Part shown: positions 37,801 to 50,683 of the stretch, piece by piece
Numbering within the stretch: the stretch's first letter is position 1
Layout: the number at the start of each line of letters is the position of its first letter
Assembly (NCBI GenBank): GCA_013396915.1
Contig: VWZL01000203.1
Location: 186,001-250,000 of the forward strand
Source: Stercorarius parasiticus
Taxonomy: Eukaryota; Chordata; Aves; Charadriiformes; Stercorariidae
Length of the DNA stretch: 64,000 bases
Reading direction: 5' to 3'
Position numbers and translations under genes: made by a program
The notes under the pieces: model-generated
The model's database searches: none
The model's input: the letters and a program-made list of their open reading frames with translations, nothing else
Told to the model about the DNA's origin: nothing

Positions 37801-39684
37801 CTGAAGAGACTACTGAGTCTATCGAACAAACCAAGACTTTGGTTACACTGTTATTATTTAAATTGGAAGCATGAAAAATACCTTGCTGCATTCTTTGGAA
37901 AATGAAACTTTATGATGATATGTAATAGATCATCTGTTTAATATATATCAAAACAATGTAATTTAGTAATATGGGTATGCTGGTAATGTTCCTCCTCTAT
38001 AAGCCTTAGGAGAAATAAATTGTTTCAAAAATAAAAATAAAAATTAGTGTGGGTACAGATTTTAAAGATAAAAGAGGGAAAAGACCCGTAATGGCAGCAT
38101 GTGTTTATAGTTCCACTCAGCCACTACATGAATAGCTGTAACCTCCGTTTGCACATACGGATCTTCACTATAGTTATGCAGTGCTCCATATAAATAACTA
38201 CAGAGGATATTAAATCCCTCGCAAATGGCAAGCAATTTGAAATTAGAATTATGTTTAAAAGCACATTATTCTTCAGGGCTTAAAGTAACCTTTAAGAACT
38301 AAAAGTTGGAGGTAACCTTTCTTATAGGCTGATCTGGGAACTTTACATAATGCACCTCATTCTTTTTTAATAAAGAGATGAGAACTTACAGAGACTGGCA
38401 CAAGAGCAAACAGGACTGTCTACAGGGATTGGTAATGGAAAAAGCCTTCTTCACGCATGTACAACAACCCTGGAGGCAGCTTCTAACTATATTTCTGAGA
38501 ACTCACTCATGAAGACTGAACTATACGCCACAAGAGACAGGGCTTAGGAAAAAAAAAAAAAATTAATATCCCCAGTTCAGTTTATTCGTCAACGTCTTTC
38601 TACCTGTCTGCTGAGAACTACTGTTGACATCTGGTGGTACATATATTGACAATAATTGCTCTGGAATTGAACATAAACAATGCTATTTGACAATTCTTCC
38701 AATGCCCTACTGAGACAACATCATCCCCATATGCTAAATATGACCGGAAATCCTCCTAATGCCGTTAGAGTTGACAAACTCTAATTACTGCAAATGTAAT
38801 AGTGCTATCCAAAGTTCATTGTAAAGCGGGAAAGCACAAATGTTTTGTGGCGAACTACACATGTGGGATGTAGACATGCATGCATACACACAAAAGCAGC
38901 TGCTTCTGGTGCCTCTTATCATCTCATTATGTAAGGTCCCAATCTCACAAAGACTTGCATATATTCTTAAATCCGCATATTGTAAGTTGTTTCACTGAAG
39001 TCAACTGTAAAATCTGGACTTCATCTTTGACAACACGCAACAATTATGAAAGACAGAAGCACAAGTAAACAAGAAGATATTGCACTTGGTCAGTTAGAGC
39101 AAAACTTATTTTTTCTGTATAAAAAGAATTGAAAGAAATCTCTTTCTTTAGCCACTATTGGTTAACCAATTTACCAGGTATGAAAATGAATCTTAAGAGA
39201 ATCCTATGCAAGTAAGATTCTTTTTATGAAGAATGAGATTCTTCTTACATTTTGTTCATTCAAAAGATAATATAAAGGTGATAAAAACAAGTAATCAGAC
39301 ACTATACACCTTTCTCTAGTGCATTAAATGGTATTTTCATCATTCATCAAAATAAGGAATAATTTAAAACCAAACTTGATAGGAATGTTTGATGGCACTG
39401 TGCAAGGGTCAAAACCAGAAACAGTCTACTGTACTTTGTACAAACCCCAAAATATCCCCCACAGTGACAACAGTCCTTCAACTCTGTAGACTCTGGGAAG
39501 ATGATAACACAGTTCACAAATATTCGAATAAGAAAAGTATTCATTCTTATCTTGCTAGATTGCCAGAGCAAAAAAAAAAAAATGAAGTACATTTTAGAAG
39601 GCGTTATCAATTTCATTGTAAGACATGAAAAACTCTACTCTTGTAAATTCATGAAGAATACAGGTTTTCTTAAAAGTTGCTTAC
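34834..39684 (-). other. BTBD9: BTBD9 last intron (about 4.9 kb)
   Basis: The intron is bounded by GTAAGC on the donor side and CTCTCCAG on the acceptor side. Contents are AT-rich and mostly unique. They include a degenerate TA/CA-rich stretch near 36240-36365 and short poly(A) runs (about 36147, 38549 and 39570). No second gene and no recognisable transposon were seen. Confidence 0.85.
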
Positions 39685-39763
39685 CTCATTAGCTGTGTTG
39701 TGAGTTCCAACTATTCTGATAAAAGATGCGGGCTGCTTATCAAAAGTGACTGTTTGCCAGGAT
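39685..39763 (-). CDS. BTBD9: BTBD9 coding exon, penultimate (C-terminal discoidin domain)
   Basis: This 79-nt minus-strand exon follows a pyrimidine-rich acceptor (TACTTTTTTTGTAG) and ends in donor GAG|GTAAGC. Its first base completes the Lys codon begun in the exon at 56723-56830. The rest reads SWQTVTFDKQPASFIRIVGT then HNTANE. The RIVGTHNT core is the typical closing strand of the BTBD9 discoidin repeats. The intron after it is phase 0 and joins exactly to VFHCVHFECP in the last exon. There are no stops and the splice sites are canonical. The intron before it is about 17 kb and the one after about 4.9 kb, which suits a large gene with long introns. Confidence 0.96.
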
Positions 39764-42700
39764 CTACAAAAAAGTACAGAAAGACATACAAATATTAAAC
39801 ACTGTCACAACAACTTGCAGTAAAATATACAGAGAATTCATTCAAGTGACAGTACATACTACTATCACTTAATACGGCAAATAGAGAACCATTTTTCATC
39901 ACCTGGATTTTCAGCACTCCTTGCTTTGACTCTGCTTATGTATTTCCATACATACCTTATACTACTATAATTTGTATGCAGGAGTAATACTCATAAGACT
40001 GTTGAAAGTTAAGAAGATGGTAATAGAAAAATACCCGAATCAAAGTCTAAAATCCCTAACTAATATTGACTGTGTTAGGTAAACAAAAGATCAGATAAAT
40101 AAAAGTAAATGCATCCATCTGTTAACTACTCATTAGAAATCATCAGAGCTTAGTTAAAGAAAATTACAGCTCTAGGGGAAAAACCCACCCAAAACCTCAA
40201 ATAAACTCCTCCCACTCTAAGTGGAGCAGCGGAGGCAAAGAAGCCAAGCTTCCCTTGTGTGGGCCAAGGTCCTTCCAGTAAATTACGAGTGACATAAAGC
40301 ATTGCTTGCAGTTCAGGTTGTGAGGATTTCCCCATCCTGACACAGAGTCAGTGGGGAGAACAGATCACCTCCCCAGAGCTGGAGCATAACTTTTTGGGCT
40401 AGACTGAGAACACTAGAAGTAGACTGGGACCACTATAATCTTCCTTCCACATTCATACTCTTCTGCTCTGGGCAAGGTACACCTCAAGCAGCCTCACAGA
40501 CAGCAGGAAAAGGACACCAATTCTTACCATACCCTTGTGCTTACAGAACACACTGGCAGTAAAACAGAAGAAACAAAAAAAATAATGGGAACTAGAGGTT
40601 TCAGTTTGATGCCAGTCTTCCACCACACTAGATTAGCGCTTGAACACATTGGAATTTAAATTATTTTATATTCATAAAACATGAAAGCTAGATACAAAAT
40701 TCAACTTTTTAGCAAAATTAGACTCTATCACTGAAGGCTTCAGAAATAAAATGTAGCTAAGTATAACTTGATTAACTCACTACAGAAGAAAAACACTGGA
40801 TAGTTTTCCTGAATGTGTTCAGAATACCTTCAGAAGCATTCATAAAAGAAACGAGGGACCAAAGCAAAACTGGAATGAGACACGACTTGCCACCAGTAGA
40901 CTACCCCAAAGTCTGGTAGCGTGAACAGCCTGGTTACTGACTATTTGTCAGGCACTTGAATTTTCCTGTAGTAGGAAAACCTCTTTGTCACAAACATTGC
41001 ATTTCTGGGTTTAATATAGTCGACTATTACTTTTATCAATGCTGTCAGGCTATATTTGCTTAAAGAAGATTATGAGCCCAATCAAGACCTAATTTCAAGT
41101 AGTTTACTGGTATTACTGCATGAAGTAATGGCTGTAATTAGAATTACTCACCATAATAGAAAGGTGCGGTCTGTGTCAGGCCTCAGAGGTAAAGTACTTA
41201 TCTATCTAATGGCATGGTTTATTTATATCCCTTATTTTATATGTCCTTACTTTAAACCTCAGGCTGTTTCTTCAAGCTCTGACTAAAATATAAAATGAGA
41301 ATGGACTATTTTGTTGACTGTCTCAAGATCTGAAAGATTGCTATGATTTAAATATTTTTTTCCCCTAAACAGGAGAACAGTTCTTCTTGAGTTTCCTTCT
41401 CATATTACTCCAGTACAGCCAGTCAGTTAATCTTCATGGCCAGACATAACTTGTTACCTTCAAGTATAGAGCCCCAAGGATGAGTGGCTGAGACAATCAC
41501 GATGATTGCAACACTACTCCTTATAAAGTATTGCCATAGTTTACATTATGCATATGCTTTCACATTTACATGCACACACTTTATGCAAGGAGAGTGATGA
41601 TGTAAAAATCGGATTTCCTTACTTAGTGAGTTGGAAAAGCTATTCTTAATAAAACAGTTTAAAATCCTAAAGCTATTAAGAACAGCCTATGCCTTCCTAG
41701 CGTCATGGGTACAGTTTATGTTCTGTGACAAGAAAATAGGTTAACTAGGGACCATTGAATAGAATATATTTATTTATAGTACTTTTGAGCACTGGTCAAA
41801 TACACACCGCAGGAGTTCAGTGCAGATTTTCCAAAGATGTCAGTAAATGCCATTATCTGTCATATGAAGTGACAACAACGAAGGTGACACATCTATTTGG
41901 GAATACAGCTGAAGCGCATGACAGATATTAAGAGAGGCTGAGAAAAATGCTTCTGAAGATCCTTTTGACAACACTTGTACATCAGCTCCTCCAGGAAGCT
42001 CCTAAATTGTTCCACTTCCCACTGGATTAAAAGTCCTCACTTTCTGCTACAATGCTCTTATTAGGATTGGATTACAATTACCCTTTTAACAATACTAAAA
42101 TATGAGAGAAAATAGTAAAAAAAAATTCTTGAGGATGGGAGATTTGAGGGGAGATAGGGTTTTCAATAAATTTGGTCCTAAGAATATTTACTGGTTTGGT
42201 ATGTGCCCATTTTATTCCTTTCCCATTGGAAAAAGTAAGTCAGAATTATAGACAATTTGTAGAATGGTTATTAAAATTCAAGTTATTAAAATTCAAGAAT
42301 ATTGCCACTAGAGAATTAGTACTTGATGGGATAATGAGAAAATTAGGTCTCTTAGTTTATTTCCTTAGCAAAAAGGAAAAAACAAAGTAGAAAAATCCCC
42401 AAATGGATTTGGAAAAAGTAACACTTGAAATAAGTGAGGCAAACCTTCTTCACTAGAAAGTTGCACCAATTTCGACTATAACAGTACATTTGAGAACATC
42501 AATATGTACCAAGCAATACCTCTCCAGTACAGATATAATTATGCAGCAAAGAGATAATTTATGCAGTGTAACTATATGCATATGGGAAGAAAGATTACTG
42601 ACAGAACGTTATCAAGGCATATCTGCCCTCTTTTTGCATTTTTTGCTCATACAACAAATTCAGAAAAACTTCTATTTATGCACCAAGCTATATCAATTGT

Positions 42701-45700
42701 CCAGTGGTGTTCCCCAATTAAATTAAAGACATCATAGGTAAGTCTTAAGTTTCTTTTTAGTTTTCTTCTTTTACTGCTAGTTTTCTCTTCTGGTGCTACT
42801 GTAATAATTTCAGTTTCTCTGTAGAAATTTTATTTTGCGAATTATTTCGTAGTCATGCCACTTGTGTAGCCATGCCACGTGTATGTGCTTATTTTATACT
42901 TTTGTTACAAGAGCTAATCTTTCTATCCTCAAAATAGCTTTTGACGGTCTGTACAAAAATCTCCAAACTTTACACACAGCTCTGGTATTGATTTCATATA
43001 TAAGTCACTATATTCCAGGAAGAGCAGCATTAAAACATATCAGAAGCACCTGGTTTTTGGCCTGGGATTTGATACTTCCATGTAATAAGATGCCATTTCT
43101 TCACCTTTACTCCCCCCATATGCTAAGCAAACAAATCTTTCAAGCTGCTGGTAGCACTGTCACCTTCTTTACCTAGGACATGGTCATAAAGAAGTTACCA
43201 GAATTTACTTCTCCCACAGATTGACATTATTGTCTTTGGACTTTCTGTATCTCTGTACTCCTTATTAGTGACCCTGTAAACAAATTAATTTTTTAGGGTT
43301 TAGCTTTTTTAAATATTCAGGAAGTGTTGATCTTTTTTTTTTTCCTTCTTTCACACCTGTCTTGCTGGCTGATTCATTTTAGATTTTCTGCTCAATCTGC
43401 AGCAGTCCTGGTAATTACTTTCACAACAGAAATAATCACTACTTCAAGTTGAGGTTTACATCTCTAAGAGAAGACTCGGGACTAGGAGCCTACTCAGATT
43501 TATACGAGGGTCCTCAAGCTGAAATGTAGCACTACAAGTTGTTTGGCTAGCAAAGGTCCCCTGATACCACAGCTCCATCTTCCAAAAGAAACGAGCCTTG
43601 TTACAGTCCTACGGTGTTTTATTTAACACTCCACATCTCACCTCAGCCACCCGACTTCTAACTCTCTCATTCTGCCCAACTCCCCTGTGGAGATGCGGTA
43701 ATTGATGATTAGCATTCCAAAGCCATGCCTACATCCTGTAAGCCTGTCATATTTAATTACATTTTAACTATATTCGTCTTCTATAATAGCCTGAACATAA
43801 TTTAAGATAATTATCTTTTGCTCTCTTATTCTATGACTCTGCCTTTCTCACTTAGAGCTCCTTGCAATGAAAATCACTTTCTCTGCTCAAACATATAAAC
43901 AGACTCTTGGCCCGAGTGCTTTCACCTCTCCAACAGCAACAGCTGCCACTGAAAACTCAATGGCTTTGCGCATCCCACGATCTCGTCACCATATTCTATT
44001 CAGAGGAAGAAGAAAATCATTAGAAATCCCCTCCACTTTCATGTTTCTTCCTTTCTTTATCTTTATTAGGCTATTGCAAGAAGAATGCAAGAAATGGTGA
44101 TGTCCAGATAAATCGTAACAATACCTTGCTATTGCTAAAACTATCTATAGCTCCAAAATAGCAATTCACCTCTTAAAGATTTTAATGGCTTTTCTCAGCA
44201 TTCAGAATCCTTGCCTAGTTACTTCTATGAAAAACTACTATCTTTCTAAAGATTTATTACATATAATAGGATATAAATAGTGACCCTTCCCTGTCATTTC
44301 CTTCTGTTCCAGAAAGAACAAATTAAGAAAGAAGTGGAACTTTATCTTTTATTGAGGTTTTCTAATGAGCCATTGGCACTACAGAATACTACCACGCTGT
44401 GGGATGACCAAGGCAGCACTGATTATAGCTGAAACCAAGTTCAGGCCAAAGATGTAAGACGAAAGAAAAAGCTGTTACGTGTAACTAACATTCATTAAGC
44501 TGTAATAAGCATATCATATTCATATCATGGCTTGCTTTAGGCTAAGCATGTAAATTTTGCGTGTGCACGTTGTGCCTTCTCACTTCCCAAGGTGACATAC
44601 AACCTCCATTCTTTGTTCCTCACTCCAAAAAGCAAAGCAAAGCAGAGTTGGAAACAAAGGGGGAAATGAACAACACAGCCTGAAAAAATGGCAATTACCA
44701 GCAAGTAACCTCCATTTTGCTTTCTAATGCTTGTCCACATATGCCTTGGTCTATAGCAAGTGAGAAAACACTTATTTGTTTGTGGACTTTTTCAACTGCG
44801 ACTACGTATTTTTTTAATGAAATACAGCATCCATTATGATAGAATAGTGAGGAGATATTTGTAAAAGCAGATGAGAGGAAAAGTAAGGAAGAGTTATGTT
44901 GTCTTTCCATACATCAGTTTGATGACTGTACTGATGTAAACAAGACAGCAAGTAAGTAGCATGTGATGCTGCCAAATAAAAAACTGCGTGCGCACATAAG
45001 CAAGCCAACTGAAACTCGAGAAGTACCGTAATATGTTCTGCATGATATGTGTTACACCCCTTGCTTTATTAACGAACACCGTACTAACCTCTACTATGGA
45101 GTACCTACAAAATAAACACAGAAGTGTGCACTAAAAATGTTTTAACAGTTATTGTTATACAGACATTTTTCTTTCTAAAATACCAAAAAGGTCTACAGCT
45201 ACCTTATAAATTGCCTATAAAAAGCATGTTTTCCACTGTAACAGTACTAAACAATAAAGTGAAGTAATACTCTCTTGTTAAAGCTGTAATTTAACGTTCT
45301 AATTCAGTGTGTCAGACCCATAAAAAAAGCACAGAAGTCACCTCCCCATCCAGCCTCCGGAGCCACTGAGGGGGAAGACAAAGCATGAGAAAGAAAATAT
45401 TGTGAGGAATCAAGGGTCATCTGCATTTTGGTTTGTAAATTAAAGTCAAATTAAGAGCAGTTCTACCCCTAGCCTACCTCAACTGAAAACTGAGACCTAA
45501 ACCTGTGTTTTTATCTGCTTTCTCTCTGCAGCTTTCAGAGACAGAGGCAAAACTCACCTAATAATGCATCTTAGTTATACTTATGCTATAGTCCACTGAC
45601 AAGGTAGCAAATATACTTCATCCAGCCTAATAAGGAAAAAAAAACACCAAAAGAACTTGTACTAATGGCAGAGGTAATAAAAAGGGTTAAAAGAAATATA

Positions 45701-47789
45701 ATGAGAGTCTAAAATAAATGTGAGAATAATAAATACTAAAAATCACCTATCGCAGTATTTGTTACATAGCGGCTTTGTATATCGACAAGTAAAAATACAT
45801 ATTCCCACCTTTTGGGAAACTTGTCTCAAAAGTTTTTATTCTCAATATACTTCCTATAAGGAACACACAATTTTGAAAGCATCTGAACAAAACTTGTAGT
45901 TATATCTGCCCTATGATTGATGCCCCCCACAACTCCAAACAAATAAGAATGCTTTACTGAATTGCTATAAATGTTTTATGGTATATGATTTACTGTAGAA
46001 CCCAAATCTGGGCTTCATAAAGCAGACCTATTCAAACAAAAAACCTGACATAAAATAGATCTAATGAAGTCTATACTGACTTTCTGACATCTTTATAAAG
46101 CTTCTAATGTAAAAGACTCGTTATAGTAACCCCTGCTTTCAAAGCTTCAGTGTTGACATTTTTGCCGAAAAATACATTACATAAAGAAAATGTTAAAATA
46201 TAGTCAAATTGAGCAATGGTAAAACTGAATGTAGTAATTATTTTTCTAAGTGTAGTAACCAATTTTCAAATATACCCACATGCCAAAAATGTAGGCATCC
46301 AGTAGCATTTTTGTACTGCGTAAGCTGTGTACTCATATAATTTACCTAGCTCACACATTTTTTCAACAGATTGTCTTTTTGTACTTCCATAAATAAAGTT
46401 TATATTTAAAAGTCTCACACCGAATGAATTATTAGCAATTTGCTGGCAACTGGCTGGCAGAATGCCAGGAGCCAAGTTTCTATGCTGTGTCAAGAACTGT
46501 GCGTGTAGTATCTACACGTACATCCTTGGGGGATAGCAGTGGTGGCGGACAGAGGCTGTGAACTTGAGTAACTTGACATATGAGTTCATCTTACCTACAT
46601 ACTTTTGTGAACACCAGAGCATACAAGCAGAGGACAAGCATGCACAGTCCTAGAGGCTGATTTGGTTTTGTTGTGCTTACTCATTACCAATAATTAGTGC
46701 TCCTGATGTTCACGTAGATAGCAAAGACAGCAAAAGCCACTCAAAACATTAACATAGCCAGTAATACAACTAGCAGGCTGCTTTTAACTTTGAAGACTTC
46801 TTCCCCCATAATCCTACAACAGATTGTAGGCTATTTTATTTATAGCTTTTTTGATTATCTAACTTTTCATACAAATGGAATAGTAGATTAACAGCAAATA
46901 TATAAACAATATTTTTAGAGCTATGCGACAGAAACATGATCCCTATTAATCAGTTCCTCTGTAGCATGTAGACTAATACTGTATTTATCACACTTCTCTC
47001 AGAGATTCCCTTGGGTGTGATTTCATGGCCCACTCGTAAAAACTTCACATTTACAGCAACCGCCCTTCTATTACTGTCGATAACATCTAATTGACATGTC
47101 AAACCTCCAAGGAATGCAGTAAATTGAACCACAGCCTCTAAGAAGAATGAAACAGTAAAAAAAGTAAATCAGCATGTGCCTCCTCATAACAGCAATACAA
47201 ACATACCAAGCTTTGCTAATGGAAGGGAGGAAAAGTGTAACCCTTTCTACTACCACAGTGAATTACCTATTACCTCAAGGTCAGAAAACAAAGCCTTGTG
47301 ACCTCAGACTGAAACTCGTCTAGAAAAAAACCTGAACCCACAGTCATGAATGCAGTAATTTTAGATATGAGACTAAAGTAAACTAAGACAGACAAAAATA
47401 ACACATACAACTTCTGCTTCTGTTACCATGTTACAGAACAGAGAAAATGTAGCCCCCCTCCCACTAGTTTCTGATAAACTAGCTTTTAGTATTTAATTCA
47501 GAACTCCATACATCTTGAAAATTATATAGACAAAGTAGAGAGAGCTGGGTAAAAGTCATAAATATCATTTTAAAAACAGGGGAAACCTGATGCATGATGA
47601 AAAAGCACGAAGAAGTCGGGCAAAACTTGTTGAAGTAGCAACTGAGGTAACAGGAAAAAGGCAGAATGACTTTAGAAATATGAAGGTGAAGTGTATGAAA
47701 CCCATAAGAAAGAAAAATTGGTTTATAGGGACACCAGAAAAAAAATGGAATGAAATTAGGTAATACGATGTTGAGTACTGGTATTAAGG

Positions 47790-47807
47790 AAAAAAAAAAA
47801 AAAAAAA
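47790..47807. repeat. Poly(A) run of 18
   Basis: An uninterrupted A run lies within a BTBD9 intron. No retrotransposon body was recognised beside it. Confidence 0.9.
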
Positions 47808-48734
47808 TCTTACTGTGGGAACTCGGTGTAATAGAAAAGCAAAGAGCAGAATGGAAGCATCATCCCTTCAAGTATATGAAACAAACTGACAGAGCATTAT
47901 TCTAAAAAAATGCACAACATACCACGTAGTGAAGAAATCCCCAAAGGATGAACCTAAAGATACAATAATTCTTCCATTTTGTGATTCATGGATATAATCT
48001 GTCCTGCTAAAAACATTCCTGTGAATAAATCAATGGCTTAATACTGCATATATCTCAATGCAGGATATTTGTAACACTAAAGACCACACCCGTTTTGGCC
48101 AGTTTAAGCAAATGTGTACTTTTCAGAGTTTTAATGAAATTAGATACTGAATATCTACAATCTAATTAGGGCAAATCTCTAGATTTGATGCATTAACACC
48201 CGAGTGACCTCCTGACTATAGAAGAAGATGTCAACAGTTGCTATGTTTAATGGCTTTGCCTGTAAGAAAGGGCTACAGACAAAATAGTAATCTACCATCC
48301 AGTTCATGAACATTTGGTCATCTCCTATTCATTGGGTTATTAGATGATCTTATACAACAATGAATTTCAAAGTAAACAAACATAACCGCAAAACAACAGT
48401 TCAAGTATTAGACATTTCTTTCTGATCTGAGGCAGATAAATGGGCCAATTTCACAGTAATCATTTATAATTTGGATAACCTTTTTGTAGTAGTATTTATT
48501 TATAAAGGTGCTGAGAGTGTGCATGTGTGTAGGTGCCTGCATGCACGTAGGTATGTGCATGCATGCACAGACGTTTTCGAGAGAGAGAATATTACAGCTC
48601 TATGAAGGCAATCCAATGCACTGCCATAATATAAAAGCAGTAATCTGCATTGTTGAGTCCCTACCCAGAATCTTCTTCCACAAGAATCAAAAAGGCAAAG
48701 CCACTGGGAAGTTTAATTTCTATTGAAATGTTGA

Positions 48735-48792
48735 TATAATAATAAATAATAATTATAAAATAATTATAATAATGAATAATAATAATTCATGG
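48735..48792. repeat. AAT-rich microsatellite
   Basis: This is an imperfect (AAT)n array with ATT interruptions, prone to slippage. Confidence 0.85.
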
Positions 48793-50516
48793 AAGGAAAT
48801 GAATGTTTGCTTTTTTATTTTAAAAAGAAGACTACGCAACAGATATTTTTACACATACTTAATTACCACTATGTATTTTGAAAAAGTTCTAAACCAGACT
48901 GCTCACACATGCATTCAAACTGAAATTTTTTACCACGAAAAGTCAAGACAATCTTCCTGTTATTAATCCAAGAGAAGCAGAAAACCAGGGCTTATTGTAA
49001 AGCACGATCAACAGAATAGCGGAAGTCGATTATTGCCTCCTGGAAGAGTAAGGCATACTCATTTCTTCAGGATTCATGTTATTGTTTGAAATATTTCAAA
49101 AATATGACCCAAAAACCCAACAACCAAAAAAACCACAGTTAAAGTGAAAAGAGATTCAGTAACATAGGAACCAAGTTACCCATTCCTAAAGAACACTGTG
49201 GGTTTGGAGGACTCCCTAGAATTTCACTTTTGATGGCTAACAATTTGAAGTCCTCTCTCTGCTTATTCCCTCCAACCCAGAAAAGAACAAATGTAATTCA
49301 GTTTCATCAGCACAGCTTGACCCTTCGCAGAGTTTTTCTTTTATAAAGCTATTTGTGTATATTAATGATACACTTTGGGATACTTACTATTTCAAGTTTC
49401 CTTCCCCCCTTCACCAAAACGTATTTTTTCTAGATGATATATTACAAAGTAATAAAACATACATCTATTTATATTGTTAGCTTGACAATTTTTACAGGCC
49501 TCCAAAGAGACATTCAAGTCTTTGATGGCATGGGAAAAAATCAAATACCTAAAAGAAACAGATAGTGATACTATGGGTATTATTTGGTATTGTTTCTTTT
49601 CCCCGAGGCAGAACTGAGCTAACATCCAAATTGACGTCAGAGTTACTGGGACGTTTTCTTCACTCTCCTCACAGTAATGTGCATGAAGAGGAGCTGAGAA
49701 CATGCCAGTCACAAGGCGAAGCGGAGCAAAGCGAAACTTCAATGCGTATGGCACATGCAGAGCTGCAGTAAGTGTACAACGGCAAAATGTTCAAGGGAGA
49801 CTAAGGCACCGCAGTTTGCAACTCCTTGCTGTTCTGTTCAAGGCTCGTTCAATGGATCCATGCATATTTATGGCTGAAAAGCAACCATAAGGAACTGAAG
49901 GTAGAAGTGGAAAAATGAAAAGACGAATTAACGATTTGAAAACCTTCTTGTGATCCTGAATCGCTGCTAAGAAACATAACTTAGAAGAAGGTAGATCTTT
50001 TTTCAATCAAACTAGACTCAGCTAAAATAAAAGCTAGCAAATGAAATGTTAGATGCAGAGTTTTCACACTTCTGAGAGGCTCCTAACAATCTGAAATGGA
50101 ATACAACTCCGGTTTCTCTCTGTGAAATCTTAATTCTCCGTGCTTAATAAGGCAGGTCTGTGAAGCTGGAGCCTCTTTCTTCTTTTGCTTTATTAGAATC
50201 TTTCAAAATGTGAGCATATAAACACAAGGCAAAATATGTACTTCAATGCCTTTATCGTTCAGGGCTTTTAAGCTCAATAATTACACAAAATGACCCTTTA
50301 TATCTGTCTGACTTGCTCCAGTAGGCATTACTAGCGGCATAATGAACAGATTAATGAGAACCCTCAGTTTATTTTTGTGAAGTGAGACTCGAAATTGAGC
50401 TTAACAATGTAGCAATTTCCCCAACATCTCGCTTGAATATATTTCATCTTTGTATTGTATGAATGCAGCTACACAGAGTTCGGCAACTCTGGAGGAGGCA
50501 TTTGGATTTCACAGAG

Positions 50517-50683
50517 TTGCTGTGAAATTTGCTTCATGTAAAATAGGATGAACTACGGTCACAATATACTCTGTTTGACAGAAGAGGTACAAGAACAGTT
50601 TTGCTGTGAAATTAACTTCATGTAAAACAGGAAAAAGTGTGGTCAAAATACCCTGTTCGACACAACAGGTACAAGGAACAGTT
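50517..50683. repeat. 84-bp tandem duplication
   Basis: Two head-to-tail copies, 50517-50600 and 50601-50683, both begin TTGCTGTGAAATT, pass through CTTCATGTAAAA and end GTACAAG(G)AACAGTT. They differ at a number of scattered positions and one indel, so the duplication is old. It lies in a BTBD9 intron and is not a known transposon to me. Confidence 0.9.

Noticed and set aside
48507..48575. Alternating GTGCATG-type purine/pyrimidine stretch, considered as Z-DNA or a functional repeat
   Set aside because: It is a degenerate dinucleotide-like stretch of a kind common in vertebrate introns, with nothing to suggest function.
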